Positions 1 through 9,037 of a stretch of 64,000 nt of DNA are shown piece after piece. Location: contig JBKBNP010000002.1 in assembly GCA_046295215.1 (NCBI GenBank), forward strand, positions 62,001-126,000, read 5' to 3'. How positions within the stretch are numbered: the stretch's first letter is position 1; each line of letters begins with the position of its first letter. Source of the DNA: Szabonella sp046295215. GTDB lineage: Bacteria > Pseudomonadota > Alphaproteobacteria > Rhodobacterales > Rhodobacteraceae. Made by a program: the position numbers and the translations under genes. The notes beneath the pieces were generated by a model that was given only the letters and a program-made list of their open reading frames with translations, was not told the DNA's origin and searched no databases.

Positions 1-244
1 CGCCCGGGCGGGCCGGGTCATGCTCCAGCGCCACCTGACAGCCGAGGATCGGCTGCACCCCCGCCCCCTGCGCCACGACTGAAAATTCCAGTGCGGCAAA
101 CATGTTGTTGGTATCGGTCACCGCCACGGCAGGCATCTTCGCCTCGACACATAGCTTCACCAGTTTCTTGAGCGGAACCGCCCCTTCCAGAAGGGAATAT
201 TCCGTATGGGTGCGCAGATGGATGAATCGGGGTGCATTGGACAT
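1..244 (-). CDS. dnaE: DNA polymerase III alpha subunit, N-terminal fragment
   Basis: Read leftward from ATG at 244, the frame stays open to the window edge and gives about 81 residues: MSNAPRFIHLRTHTEYSLLE, then a segment containing AVAVTDTNNMFAALEF. This is the start of the PHP domain of the replicative polymerase catalytic subunit; the HLRTHTEYSLLEG and VTDTNNMF motifs are characteristic of DnaE. The rest of the gene lies beyond the window. It is divergent from xdhA with about 230 bases between the starts. The family call is firm; nothing can be said about the remaining domains. Confidence 0.9.
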   Translation of the reverse strand, partial: MSNAPRFIHLRTHTEYSLLEGAVPLKKLVKLCVEAKMPAVAVTDTNNMFAALEFSVVAQGAGVQPILGCQVALEHDPARPG

Positions 245-474
245 GGCCACAGCCTAGCGATCCGGCAGGCCCGGGAAAAGGCCGCATCACTTTCAGGCAA
301 ATCCCGAAACTGCTTCCGTCCCGGCTCGAAAACTTGTGCTTGCCATGTGACAAGGGTGCAGGCTTCATGGTTGACAGGGATCAGGGTGCCTCTTCCGCTT
401 TACGCCGCATCGGGCGGGCAGGCACAGCTTTCGCGCAGAAAGCGGACGACGGGGAGAAGGCGGCAGGTTTTCAC
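245..474. other. Divergent intergenic region dnaE / xdhA
   Basis: This 230-base gap must hold the promoters of dnaE (leftward) and of the xdh operon (rightward). I see no convincing -35/-10 pair, operator dyad or riboswitch fold. The reading frame of xdhA stays open upstream through much of the gap, but the upstream translation looks like non-coding sequence, so I do not extend the gene. Confidence 0.4.
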
Positions 475-1896
475 ATGACCGACATCGCGTTTCACCTGAA
501 CGGAACGCCGGTCCGCCTTTGGGGGCAAGACCCCATGCGGACCCTGCTGGATTTCCTGCGCGAGGATCGCGGGCTGACCGGCACCAAGGAAGCCTGTCGC
601 GAAGGCGATTGCGGCGCCTGCACCGTGATGGTCCGCGACGAGGCCCACGGCGCGCGCGCGCTCAATGCCTGCATCCTGTTCCTGCCGCAGCTTGACGGAA
701 AATCCGTCACCACGGTCGAAGGGTTGCGCGGCCCGGACGGCGAAATGCACCCGGTGCAGGAGGAAATGATCGCCCATCACGGCAGCCAATGCGGCTTCTG
801 CACACCGGGCTTCATCCTGTCGATGGCCACCGCGCATCTCAATGGCGAGTGCAACCATGACCGCACCCTTGCAGGCAATCTCTGCCGCTGCACCGGATAT
901 GCCCCCATCATCCGCGCGGCCGAGGCCGCCGCCGCCCGCCCCGTTCCCGACTGGATGCACCCCACCCCCTCTTTCAGCTTGGCCGAAATACCTTCGGGGG
1001 GGGAGGCCGCCAGCGGCCTCGGGGGGCAGACAGCCCCCCTGCCCGGCTTCCGCCCCGCAACCTCCGATGATCTGGCTGCGTGGTATCTGGCGAACCCCGA
1101 GGCCACGCTGATCGCGGGCGCCACCGATGTCGGGCTCTGGGTCACCAAGCAGTTGCGCGATCTGTCCCCGGTGGCCTTTCTCGGCGGCATTGCCGATCTG
1201 CGGGGCATCTCGCTGACAGATGGACAGTTCCGCATCGGGGCTGGCGTCACGATCACCGACCTGATGGCGGCGGTTGAAGTCCCCCTGCCTTCCTTCGCCG
1301 CAATGCTCGCGCGCTATGGCTCGCAGCAAGTGCGCAATGCGGCCACGATCGGCGGCAATATCGCCAATGGCTCGCCCATCGGGGACGGCCCGCCCGCCTT
1401 GATCGCGCTTGGCGCCACCTTGCACCTGCGCCGGGGGGAGGCGCGCCGCGACCTGCCGCTGGAGGATTTCTTTCTCGACTACCGCAAGCAGGACCGCCAG
1501 CCCGGCGAATTTGTCGAGGCGGTCAGTTTCCCCGCCCATGCCCCCGCCTTGCGTTGCTACAAGATTTCCAAACGCTTCGATCAGGACATTTCGGCGATCT
1601 GCGGCTGTTTCAACATCACCGTCAACGCGGGTCGGGTGACGGAGGCAAGCCTTGCCTTCGGCGGCATGGCGGGTATTCCCAAACGCGCCACCGGGGCCGA
1701 GGCGGCCCTTCTCGGGGCGGACTGGTCGGTGGACACCATCCGCCGCGCTCAAACCGCCATGGCCGCCGATTTCACCCCGATGTCCGACATGCGCGCCTCT
1801 GCTGCCTATCGGGCAGAGGTGGCCGCCGCGCTGCTAGAGCGGTATTTCCACGACCTTGCCGGAACCCCGGTCGATATTCTGGAGGTCGGCGCATGA
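475..1896 (+). CDS. xdhA: Xanthine dehydrogenase small subunit XdhA (2Fe-2S and FAD)
   Basis: 473 residues. XdhA carries electrons from the molybdenum subunit to NAD+ during hypoxanthine and xanthine oxidation. The N-terminal ferredoxin-like domain has the first cluster ligands C41, C46, C49 and C66, and the second cluster C106, C109, C137 and C139 (QCGFC and LCRC). The FAD domain follows, with IAGATDVGLW and a VRNAATIGGNIANGSPIGD segment. ATG at 475 starts exactly at the ferredoxin domain. The stop overlaps the xdhB start (ATGA). Odd feature: residues about 166-189, in the linker between the iron-sulfur and FAD domains, are encoded by a copy of a GC-rich palindromic repeat otherwise found between genes. 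It keeps the frame, so the protein is probably functional. First gene of the xdhABC-transporter operon. Confidence 0.95.
   Translation: MTDIAFHLNGTPVRLWGQDPMRTLLDFLREDRGLTGTKEACREGDCGACTVMVRDEAHGARALNACILFLPQLDGKSVTTVEGLRGPDGEMHPVQEEMIAHHGSQCGFCTPGFILSMATAHLNGECNHDRTLAGNLCRCTGYAPIIRAAEAAAARPVPDWMHPTPSFSLAEIPSGGEAASGLGGQTAPLPGFRPATSDDLAAWYLANPEATLIAGATDVGLWVTKQLRDLSPVAFLGGIADLRGISLTDGQFRIGAGVTITDLMAAVEVPLPSFAAMLARYGSQQVRNAATIGGNIANGSPIGDGPPALIALGATLHLRRGEARRDLPLEDFFLDYRKQDRQPGEFVEAVSFPAHAPALRCYKISKRFDQDISAICGCFNITVNAGRVTEASLAFGGMAGIPKRATGAEAALLGADWSVDTIRRAQTAMAADFTPMSDMRASAAYRAEVAAALLERYFHDLAGTPVDILEVGA
971..1040 (+). repeat. Palindromic repeat copy inside xdhA
   Basis: Core at 971-1000 (CTTTCAGCTTGGCCGAAATA, then CCTTCGGGGG), followed by a perfect hairpin at 1004-1019 (7-base arms) and another at 1021-1039 (GGGGGGC, loop AGACA, GCCCCCC). 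The same core and the same AGACA-loop hairpin recur at 24548-24598 and 33864-33941 between genes. Here the element is in frame inside a coding sequence. Confidence 0.85.
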
Positions 1897-4271
1897 GCAT
1901 GGGCAAACCCCTGCCGCATGACGCGGCCCCTTTGCATGTGACCGGCGCCGCGCGCTATGTCGATGACATCCCGCTTCCCGCCAATGCACTGCATCTGGCC
2001 TTTGGCCTTTCCACCATCGCGCATGGCGAGATTGTGGATATGGACCTTTCCGCCGTGCGCGCGGCCCCGGGCGTGGTCGGCGTCTGGTCCGCGCAGGATC
2101 TGAAGGCGCGGTTCGGCTCTGTGCCCGATTGCTCACCCTCCGCCCATGACGAGCCGCTGCTGGCCGATGGCGTGGTCCAGTATCTCGGCCATCCGGTGTT
2201 TCTGGTTGCCGCCACCAGCCATCTGGCCGCGCGCAAGGCCGCACGTCTGGGCCGCGTCACCTATCGCGACCTGCCCGCCCTCCTGACAGTCGATGATGCG
2301 CTGGCCGCCGACAGCCGGTTCGAGGCGGGCCCGGTGATCTGGGCCAAGGGCGATGCCGCATCCGCCATTGCCACGGCCCCGCACAGCGTCGAGGGCCGGT
2401 TCGAGGTGGGCGGGCAGGAACATTTCTATCTTGAAGGGCAGGTCGCGGCCTGCCTGCCGCAGGATGGCGGCGAGCTGGTGATCCATTCCTCGACCCAGCA
2501 CCCGACCGAGATCCAGCACAAGGTCGCCCATGCCGCCCATCTGCCGATGAGTGCGGTTCGGGTGGAGGTGCGGCGCATGGGAGGCGGGTTCGGCGGCAAG
2601 GAAAGCCAGGGCAACCACCTCGCCATCGCCTGCGCGCTGGTGGCACTGGACACCGGGCGGCCCGCGAAAATGCGCTATGACCGCGACGATGACATGATGA
2701 TCACCGGCAAACGGCATGATCTGCGCATCCTTTACCGGGTGGGATTCGATGGCGAGGGGCGGCTGGCCGGGGTGGAGTTCACCCATCTGATGCGCTGCGG
2801 CTGGGCGCAGGATCTGTCGCTTCCCGTGGCCGACCGCGCGATGCTGCATGCCGACAACTGCTATCACCTGCCCGCCGTGCGGATCGAAAGCCACCGCCTG
2901 CGCACCCATACCCAGAGTGCGACCGCCTTTCGCGGCTTCGGCGGCCCGCAGGGCATGGTGGGGATCGAGCGGGTGATGGACCATGTGGCGCATGTGCTGG
3001 GGCTGGACCCGGTCGCGGTGCGGCAGGTGAATTTCTACGCCCCGATGGCGCAAGCCGGGGGCGCTTCGCCCCCCCGTTCCGCAAACTGGCCCCCCGAGGA
3101 TATTTCTGGACAGAAAAAGGCGGCAGCGGTTCAGACGACACCCTATCACATGCCGGTGGAGGATTTCATCGGCGATGCGATGGTGGCGGATCTGCTGGCC
3201 TCATCCGACTATCACGCGCGGCGCGCGGCGATTGCGGAATGGAACGCGGGAAGCCCGATCCTGAAACGCGGGATCGCGCTGTCGCCGGTCAAGTTCGGGA
3301 TTTCCTTCACGCTGACGCATCTCAATCAGGCGGGCGCGCTGGTCCATGTCTATCAGGACGGGTCGATCCAGCTCAACCATGGCGGGACCGAGATGGGACA
3401 GGGGCTGTTCCAGAAGGTCGCGCAGGTGGTGGCCGAGGTGTTCGGGGTCGATGCAGACGTGGTAAGGATCACGGCGACCGATACCGGCAAGGTGCCCAAC
3501 ACATCCGCCACGGCGGCGAGTTCGGGCAGCGACCTGAACGGAATGGCGGCCCGGGCAGCGGCGCTGACGATCCGCGACCGGATCGCAGAGTGCCTTGCCT
3601 TGCAGCATCAGGCGGATGCAGCCGGGGTGCGGTTCGAGGGCGGGATGGTGCAAGTGGGCGGCGAGGCCCTGCCCTTTGCCGAGGCCGCCGCCCGGGCCTA
3701 TGCGGCGCGGGTGTCGCTGTCATCCACCGGGTTCTATTCCACACCGAAAATCACCTGGGACCGCAAGCGCGGCGCGGGGCGGCCCTTCCTCTATTTCGCT
3801 TACGGAGTGGCGGTGACGGAAGTGGTGATCGACCGGCTGAGCGGCGAGAACCGCATCCTGCGCGCCGATCTCCTGCATGACACCGGATCGAGCCTGAACC
3901 CGGCGCTCGACATAGGGCAGGTGGAAGGTGCCTATGTGCAGGGCGCAGGCTGGCTGACGATGGAGGAACTGGTCTGGGACGGGCGCGGCGCGCTGCGCAC
4001 CCATGCGCCATCGACCTACAAGATCCCGGCCTGTTCCGACCGTCCGCCGGTGTTCAATGTGCGGCTCTGGAACCGTCCGAACCGCGAGGACACGGTGGGC
4101 CGGTCCAAGGCGGTGGGGGAGCCGCCCTTCATGCTGGGAATTTCTGCCTATCTCGCGCTGTCGGATGCGGTGGCGGCCTGTGGCGACGGGTCGGTTTATC
4201 CCGCGCTGGATGCGCCCGCGACGCCGGAACAGGTGCTGGCGGCGGTGCGGCGGGTCACAGGCCATGTTTGA
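1893..4271 (+). CDS. xdhB: Xanthine dehydrogenase large subunit XdhB (molybdopterin-binding)
   Basis: 792 residues. This subunit holds the molybdopterin cofactor and the active site that hydroxylates hypoxanthine and xanthine. Seen: the MGGGFGGKESQ cofactor-binding segment, TAFRGFGGPQGM, GTEMGQGLFQKV, and the C-terminal GEPPFML motif whose Glu (about residue 743) is the catalytic base in the family. The start codon overlaps the xdhA stop by ATGA, and the stop region overlaps the xdhC start. Odd feature: residues about 388-409 are encoded by a palindromic repeat copy, inserting about 22 residues just before the TPYHMPVEDF segment, probably in a surface loop. This is the second in-frame copy in the same enzyme. 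Confidence 0.95.
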   Translation: MSMGKPLPHDAAPLHVTGAARYVDDIPLPANALHLAFGLSTIAHGEIVDMDLSAVRAAPGVVGVWSAQDLKARFGSVPDCSPSAHDEPLLADGVVQYLGHPVFLVAATSHLAARKAARLGRVTYRDLPALLTVDDALAADSRFEAGPVIWAKGDAASAIATAPHSVEGRFEVGGQEHFYLEGQVAACLPQDGGELVIHSSTQHPTEIQHKVAHAAHLPMSAVRVEVRRMGGGFGGKESQGNHLAIACALVALDTGRPAKMRYDRDDDMMITGKRHDLRILYRVGFDGEGRLAGVEFTHLMRCGWAQDLSLPVADRAMLHADNCYHLPAVRIESHRLRTHTQSATAFRGFGGPQGMVGIERVMDHVAHVLGLDPVAVRQVNFYAPMAQAGGASPPRSANWPPEDISGQKKAAAVQTTPYHMPVEDFIGDAMVADLLASSDYHARRAAIAEWNAGSPILKRGIALSPVKFGISFTLTHLNQAGALVHVYQDGSIQLNHGGTEMGQGLFQKVAQVVAEVFGVDADVVRITATDTGKVPNTSATAASSGSDLNGMAARAAALTIRDRIAECLALQHQADAAGVRFEGGMVQVGGEALPFAEAAARAYAARVSLSSTGFYSTPKITWDRKRGAGRPFLYFAYGVAVTEVVIDRLSGENRILRADLLHDTGSSLNPALDIGQVEGAYVQGAGWLTMEELVWDGRGALRTHAPSTYKIPACSDRPPVFNVRLWNRPNREDTVGRSKAVGEPPFMLGISAYLALSDAVAACGDGSVYPALDAPATPEQVLAAVRRVTGHV
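3055..3119 (+). repeat. Palindromic repeat copy inside xdhB
   Basis: Hairpin GGGGGCG-CTT-CGCCCCC at 3057-3073, then the conserved core at 3091-3119 (CCCCCGAGGATATTTCTGGA followed by CAGAAAAAG). The core is nearly identical to those at 6772 and 43859 between genes. It is in frame and adds about 22 residues to XdhB. Confidence 0.85.
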
Positions 4272-5265
4272 CCGGGACGGATTGCAGACCGCGATTGCGG
4301 CGCATGGCACGGTCATGCGCGTGGTGATCGCCAAGGTCGAGGGGTCATCCCCGCGCGAAGTGGGGGCGGCGATGCTCGTCTGGCCCGGCGGGCAATCAGG
4401 CACCATCGGGGGCGGCGCGCTGGAGTTTCAGGCGGTTTCGCGGGCGCGGGACATGTTGGCGGCGGGACGGACAAAGGCGTTGGACCGCGTGCCGCTGGGG
4501 CCTGCCATCGGACAGTGCTGCGGCGGATCGGTCACACTGCTGTCAGAGGTTTATGACTGCCTGCCAGGCATGGTGGATGACCTTGTGCTGCGCCCCGTCG
4601 CCGACAAGACGGCCACAATGCCGCTCGGCGTGCAGCGTATCCTCGCCGCCGCGCGCGGACAGGGGCAGCGACCCAGGCCGGAACTGGTGCAGGGCTGGAT
4701 GGTGGAGCCCGTCCTGCGCCCCGACCGGCAGATCTGGATCTGGGGCGCAGGTCATGTGGGCCGCGCGATGGTCGGGGTTCTGGCCCCCCTGCCCGGGGTT
4801 GCGATCACCTGGATCGACACGGGCCGCGACCGGTTTCCCGAAACCCTTCCCGAGGGCGTGGAGGCAGTCTGGACACCCCGCCCCGAGCGGCTGGCGGCCC
4901 ATGCGCCGCCCGGGGCCGAACATCTGGTGCTGACCTATTCCCACGCGCTGGATCTGGAGCTGTGCCACCGCTTGCTGGGGCGCGGGTTCGCTTGGCTCGG
5001 CCTGATCGGGTCAGTCACGAAATGGGCGCGCTTCCGGGCGCGGCTGACGGCACTTGGGCATGGGGCGGCAGGGATCGCCCGGATCACCTGCCCGATCGGA
5101 GACATATCACTGGGCAAACACCCGCAGGCCATCGCCATCGGCGTTGCCACGCAACTACTCATCAAAAACAACCAATCCGAGACGGAGATCGAGGATGACA
5201 ACAGGGACGGAACTTCTGCGGCTGGAGGGGCTGACCAAGGCCTATCCGGGCGTCGTCGCCAATAG
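4264..5265 (+). CDS. xdhC: XdhC, molybdenum cofactor insertion factor for xanthine dehydrogenase
   Basis: 333 residues. In Rhodobacter, XdhC binds the molybdenum cofactor, promotes its sulfuration and hands it to XdhB. The N-terminal XdhC/CoxI domain shows VEGSSPREVGAAMLV and IGQCCGGSV. The C-terminal Rossmann-type domain shows IWGAGHVGRAMV, and the family end is near GKHPQAIAIGVATQLL. The ATG lies inside the end of xdhB (overlap of 8 bases). The frame runs about 28 residues beyond the usual family end and overlaps the next gene by 71 bases; that tail is low-complexity and polar and may be accidental. Same operon as xdhAB and, by the overlap, translationally coupled to the transporter genes. 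Confidence 0.92.
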   Translation: MFDRDGLQTAIAAHGTVMRVVIAKVEGSSPREVGAAMLVWPGGQSGTIGGGALEFQAVSRARDMLAAGRTKALDRVPLGPAIGQCCGGSVTLLSEVYDCLPGMVDDLVLRPVADKTATMPLGVQRILAAARGQGQRPRPELVQGWMVEPVLRPDRQIWIWGAGHVGRAMVGVLAPLPGVAITWIDTGRDRFPETLPEGVEAVWTPRPERLAAHAPPGAEHLVLTYSHALDLELCHRLLGRGFAWLGLIGSVTKWARFRARLTALGHGAAGIARITCPIGDISLGKHPQAIAIGVATQLLIKNNQSETEIEDDNRDGTSAAGGADQGLSGRRRQ

Positions 5266-6724
5266 CGATGTTTCCTTCAGCATCGGGACCGGAGAGGTCC
5301 ACGCGCTTCTGGGCGAGAATGGTGCCGGGAAATCGACACTGGTGAAAATGATCTATGGGCTGATAAAGCCCGACAGCGGCGCGATGACGTTGCGCGGCTC
5401 CGCCTATGCGCCTGATCGCCCCGCCGAGGCGCGGCGTCAGGGCGTGGCCATGGTGTTCCAGCATTTCAGTCTGTTCGAGGCGCTGGACGTGGCCGAGAAC
5501 GTGACCCTGGGCATGGAAAACCCGCCACCAATGCGCGAACTGGCGGCCCGCATCCGTGCAGTCAGCGAAGAATACGGCCTGCCGCTCGACCCGGACCGGA
5601 TGGTCGGGGATCTGTCGGCGGGGGAGCGTCAGCGGGTGGAGATCGTGCGCTGTCTGCTTCAGGATCCGAAACTGCTGATCATGGACGAACCGACCTCCGT
5701 TCTGACCCCGCAGGAGGTGGAGATCCTGTTCCGCACGTTGCGGCAGCTTTCGGCAGAAGGCACCGCGATCCTTTACATCAGCCACAAGCTGGAAGAGATC
5801 CGCGCGCTTTGCGACGAGGCGACGATCCTGCGGCGCGGCAAGGTGGTCGCCACCTGCACCCCGCGCGAGCGGTCCGCCCGCGAGATGGCCGAACTGATGG
5901 TGGGCGCGGTGCTGACCCCGCCTGCAAAAAGCGCCAAGCCCAAGGGCGAGGTGGCCCTGGAGGCAAGGGGGCTGTCGGTTGCCTCGCCCATCCCGTTCGG
6001 CACCGCGCTGAAGGAGGTGAGTTTCACCCTGCGCAAGGGCGAGGTCCTGGGCATCGCGGGTGTTGCAGGCAACGGGCAGGACGAATTGCTGCTGGCTCTT
6101 TCGGGGGAACTGAAATCCGCCCCCGGAATGGTGCGCATCGGCGGGCAGGACATGGGCGCCGCAGGCCCGCAGGCCCGACGTGCGGCAGGGTTGGTCGCGG
6201 CACCGGAGGAACGGCTTGGCCATGCCGCCGCCCCCGACATGTCGCTGGTGGAAAATGCGCTCCTGTCAGGGGCGCTTCGCAAGGGGCTGGTGCGCAACGG
6301 GTTCATCGACTGGGGCGCGACCGAGAGTTTCGCCGCTGACATCGTGAAGGAGTTCGACGTGCGCACCCCCGGCACCCATGTCGCGGCGCGCGCGCTCTCG
6401 GGCGGGAACCTGCAGAAATTCGTGGTCGGGCGGGAGTTGAGCCAGTCACCGGAGGTGATTGTCATCAACCAGCCCACCTGGGGTGTCGACGCCGCCGCTG
6501 CGGCCTCGATCCGGCAGGCGATCCTTGACCGGGCCGAGGCCGGGGCGGCGGTGGTCATCATCAGCCAGGATCTCGATGAACTGCTGGAAATTGCCGATGA
6601 TTTTGCAGCCCTCAACGAGGGGCGGCTGACACCCACACGGCCTGTCGAGGGCCTTGGCATCGAAGAAATCGGCCTGATGATGGGCGGGGCACATGACATG
6701 GAGGTGGCGCATCATGGCCATTGA
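5195..6724 (+). CDS. ABC transporter ATP-binding protein, tandem-domain (nucleoside/purine importer type)
   Basis: 509 residues with two ABC domains, as in ATPases that work with BMP/PnrA-type binding proteins. Domain 1 has Walker A GENGAGKST (residues 40-48), signature LSAGERQRVEI and Walker B LLIMDEPTSVL. Domain 2 has the degenerate Walker A normal for this class (GVAGNGQDEL), signature LSGGNLQKF and a Walker B replaced by VIVINQPTWGVD. It energises uptake with the two permeases and the binding protein downstream. It overlaps xdhC by 71 bases. Coupling to xdhABC suggests a purine or nucleoside substrate, which is inference from context and from what is known of BMP-family importers. Confidence 0.92.
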   Translation: MTTGTELLRLEGLTKAYPGVVANSDVSFSIGTGEVHALLGENGAGKSTLVKMIYGLIKPDSGAMTLRGSAYAPDRPAEARRQGVAMVFQHFSLFEALDVAENVTLGMENPPPMRELAARIRAVSEEYGLPLDPDRMVGDLSAGERQRVEIVRCLLQDPKLLIMDEPTSVLTPQEVEILFRTLRQLSAEGTAILYISHKLEEIRALCDEATILRRGKVVATCTPRERSAREMAELMVGAVLTPPAKSAKPKGEVALEARGLSVASPIPFGTALKEVSFTLRKGEVLGIAGVAGNGQDELLLALSGELKSAPGMVRIGGQDMGAAGPQARRAAGLVAAPEERLGHAAAPDMSLVENALLSGALRKGLVRNGFIDWGATESFAADIVKEFDVRTPGTHVAARALSGGNLQKFVVGRELSQSPEVIVINQPTWGVDAAAAASIRQAILDRAEAGAAVVIISQDLDELLEIADDFAALNEGRLTPTRPVEGLGIEEIGLMMGGAHDMEVAHHGH

Positions 6725-6958
6725 GGCAAAGGGGGCTGTCTGCCCCCTCCCGGCCCTGGCGGGCCGGTTCACCCCCGAGGATATTTCGAGACAGAAAAAG
6801 GGGCAGGAGCGCATCGCTCCGGCTGCTCTTTCATCTTGGTCCAAATACCTGAAAACAACCGCAAGGCAGGCGCCGCAGCGCGAAGGATGGATTCAAACCT
6901 CCCCTCACCGCGCGGCAAGATGGCCGGGCGGGCACGCGGCAGAACCGGAGGGCGCGGC
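6725..6958 (+). repeat. Intergenic block with palindromic repeat, ATPase to permease gap
   Basis: This 234-base gap inside the operon contains a hairpin at 6731-6747 (GGGGGC/GCCCCC arms), a GGCCC inverted repeat near 6752-6765, the conserved core at 6772-6800 (CCCCCGAGGATATTTCGAGA followed by CAGAAAAAG), a hairpin at 6806-6820, and a second core variant at 6830-6850 (TTTCATCTTGGTCCAAATAC). It may attenuate or stabilise the message between the ATPase and permease genes; no promoter is evident. Confidence 0.75.
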
Positions 6959-8047
6959 ATGATCCGGCTGGAGAAACGACCATCCCCCTCGAAGTTCTGG
7001 CAGGTCGCGACGCCGGTTCTGGCGGTCCTGCTGACCATGCTTGCAGGCGGGATCATGTTCGCACTGCTGGGCAAGGATCCGGTGGCGGCGATCCGCACGA
7101 TCTTCTGGGATCCGCTGTTCCATCCGCAATTTGCCGCCTATTCGCGACCGCAACTGCTGGTCAAGGCCGGGCCGCTGATCCTGATTGCCGTGGGTCTGAG
7201 CCTCGGGTTCCGGGCCGGGATCTGGAATATCGGCGCGGAGGGGCAGTATATCATGGGGGCGATCTGCGGGGCGGCGGCGGGGCTGGCGCTTTATCCCGCC
7301 GACAGCCGGCTGATCTTTCCGCTGATGGTTCTGGCGGGCGCCTTGGGCGGCTGGGCCTGGGGGATGATTCCCGCGATCCTGAAAACCCGATTCAACACCA
7401 ATGAGATCCTGGTGTCCCTGTTGCTGGTCTATGTCGCGCAATCGCTGCTGGCCTCGATGGCGCTGGGGCGGCTGCGCAACCCCGAGGGTGGAGGGTTTCC
7501 GGGCAGCCGGAACCTCAGCCGCTGGGACAGTTCAGCCAATCCCGAACTGATTGCGGGAACGGGCATGCATTGGGGGGTGGTTGCCGCCATGATCGCGGTG
7601 ATCGCGGCCTATATCCTGCTGCAACGCCATATCCTCGGCTTCCAGATCAAGCTGGCGGGGCAAGCGCCCCGGGCGGCTCGGTTTGCGGGTGTCAGCCCGA
7701 CGCGGCTTGTGGTGATGTGCCTTGGCATTTCGGGGGCGCTGGCGGGACTGGCGGGGCTGTTCGAGGTGACGGGGCCTGCGGGGCAGATCAGCATCGATTT
7801 CAACTCGGGATACGGGTTCACGGCGATCATCGTGGCCTTCCTCGGGCGGCTCAATCCCATCGGCATCCTGCTGGCGGGGCTCCTGATGGCGCTGACCTAT
7901 ATCGGGGGCGAACTGGCGCAGCTGATGCTGGGCCTGCCCTCGGCGGCGATCCAGGCCTTTCAGGGGATGCTCTTGTTCTTTCTTCTCGCGGTGGACCTTC
8001 TGTCCAATTACCGCATCAGAATTGCCGGACCGGCGGGGGTGGCGTGA
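6959..8047 (+). CDS. ABC transporter permease, BPD_transp_2 family (nucleoside/purine type)
   Basis: 362 residues, strongly hydrophobic with many membrane segments. It contains LGFRAGIWNIGAEGQYIMGA, the hallmark of permeases paired with BMP-type binding proteins. ATG at 6959 is preceded by a GGAGG-like site 8 bases upstream; the open frame extends further up only into repeat sequence. The stop overlaps the start of the second permease (TGATG). The two permeases form the membrane channel. Confidence 0.92.
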   Translation: MIRLEKRPSPSKFWQVATPVLAVLLTMLAGGIMFALLGKDPVAAIRTIFWDPLFHPQFAAYSRPQLLVKAGPLILIAVGLSLGFRAGIWNIGAEGQYIMGAICGAAAGLALYPADSRLIFPLMVLAGALGGWAWGMIPAILKTRFNTNEILVSLLLVYVAQSLLASMALGRLRNPEGGGFPGSRNLSRWDSSANPELIAGTGMHWGVVAAMIAVIAAYILLQRHILGFQIKLAGQAPRAARFAGVSPTRLVVMCLGISGALAGLAGLFEVTGPAGQISIDFNSGYGFTAIIVAFLGRLNPIGILLAGLLMALTYIGGELAQLMLGLPSAAIQAFQGMLLFFLLAVDLLSNYRIRIAGPAGVA

Positions 8048-8982
8048 TGGATTTTCTGGGTGGTATCAATCCGGCGGTGCTGATCGCCTCGCTGATGGTG
8101 GCCTCGGTGCCGATCCTGCTGGCGGCGCTGGGCGAACTGGTTGTGGAAAAGGCCGGTGTTCTGAACCTCGGGGTCGAGGGGATGATGATCATGGGCGCGG
8201 TCTGCGGCTTCATCACCGCCGTTGCAACCGGCAGCCCGGTGCTGGGATTTTTCGGCGGCGCGCTGGGGGCGGCGGGGCTGAGCCTGATCTTTGCCTTTCT
8301 GACGCAGATCCTGCTGGCCAACCAAGTGGCGACCGGCCTTGCGCTCACGCTTTTCGGGCTGGGCCTGTCGAGCCTCCTGGGACAGGGCTATGTCGGGATC
8401 AAGCCACCCGCGACGGGCATGGTGCCTTTCGGGCCGCTGGCCGACATTCCGGGGCTCGGGCGGATCTTCTTCCGGCATGACTGGATGGTTTATGCCTCCA
8501 TCGCGCTGGTGGCGACGGTCTGGGCGGTGCTGCGCTACAGCCGCGCTGGGCTGATCCTGCGCGCGGTGGGCGAAAGCGCCGATGCCGCCCATGCGCTTGG
8601 ATACAAGGTTACCCGTATCCGGATCGCCGCCATCCTGTTCGGGGGGGCCATGGCGGGTCTCGGCGGGGCCTACATCAGCCTCGTTCGGGTGCCGCAATGG
8701 ACCGACGGGATCACGGCGGGCGCGGGCTGGATTGCGCTCGCCATCGTGGTCTTTGCCAGCTGGCGGCCCTGGCGCGTTCTGATCGGCGCCTATTTGTTTG
8801 GCGGAATCACCGTGTTGCAGCTTAATCTGCAGGCGGCAGGGGCGCGAATCCCCGTCGAATACTTGTCGATGTCGCCCTATCTGATAACCATCCTCGTGCT
8901 GGTCATCATGTCTTCCGGCAAGGGTCGGGCCTCGCTCAACGCCCCGGCATCACTGGGCCGGAATTTCCATGCCTCGCGGTGA
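8047..8982 (+). CDS. ABC transporter permease, second subunit of the same importer
   Basis: 311 residues and polytopic, with the conserved EKAGVLNLGVEGMMIMGAVC segment found in the second permease of BMP-dependent importers. It starts at the ATG overlapping the stop of the first permease, so the two are translationally coupled. It forms the heterodimeric channel with the previous product. Confidence 0.92.
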   Translation: MDFLGGINPAVLIASLMVASVPILLAALGELVVEKAGVLNLGVEGMMIMGAVCGFITAVATGSPVLGFFGGALGAAGLSLIFAFLTQILLANQVATGLALTLFGLGLSSLLGQGYVGIKPPATGMVPFGPLADIPGLGRIFFRHDWMVYASIALVATVWAVLRYSRAGLILRAVGESADAAHALGYKVTRIRIAAILFGGAMAGLGGAYISLVRVPQWTDGITAGAGWIALAIVVFASWRPWRVLIGAYLFGGITVLQLNLQAAGARIPVEYLSMSPYLITILVLVIMSSGKGRASLNAPASLGRNFHASR

Positions 8983-9037
8983 CGCGCGGCCAAACTCAAC
9001 AGGGGCCGATAGACGCCCCGCCAACAGGGAGAACCAC

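Noticed and set aside
6725..6958. Considered as an insertion-sequence remnant
   Set aside because: No transposase fragment or target duplication; it matches the short palindromic repeat family found elsewhere in the window.
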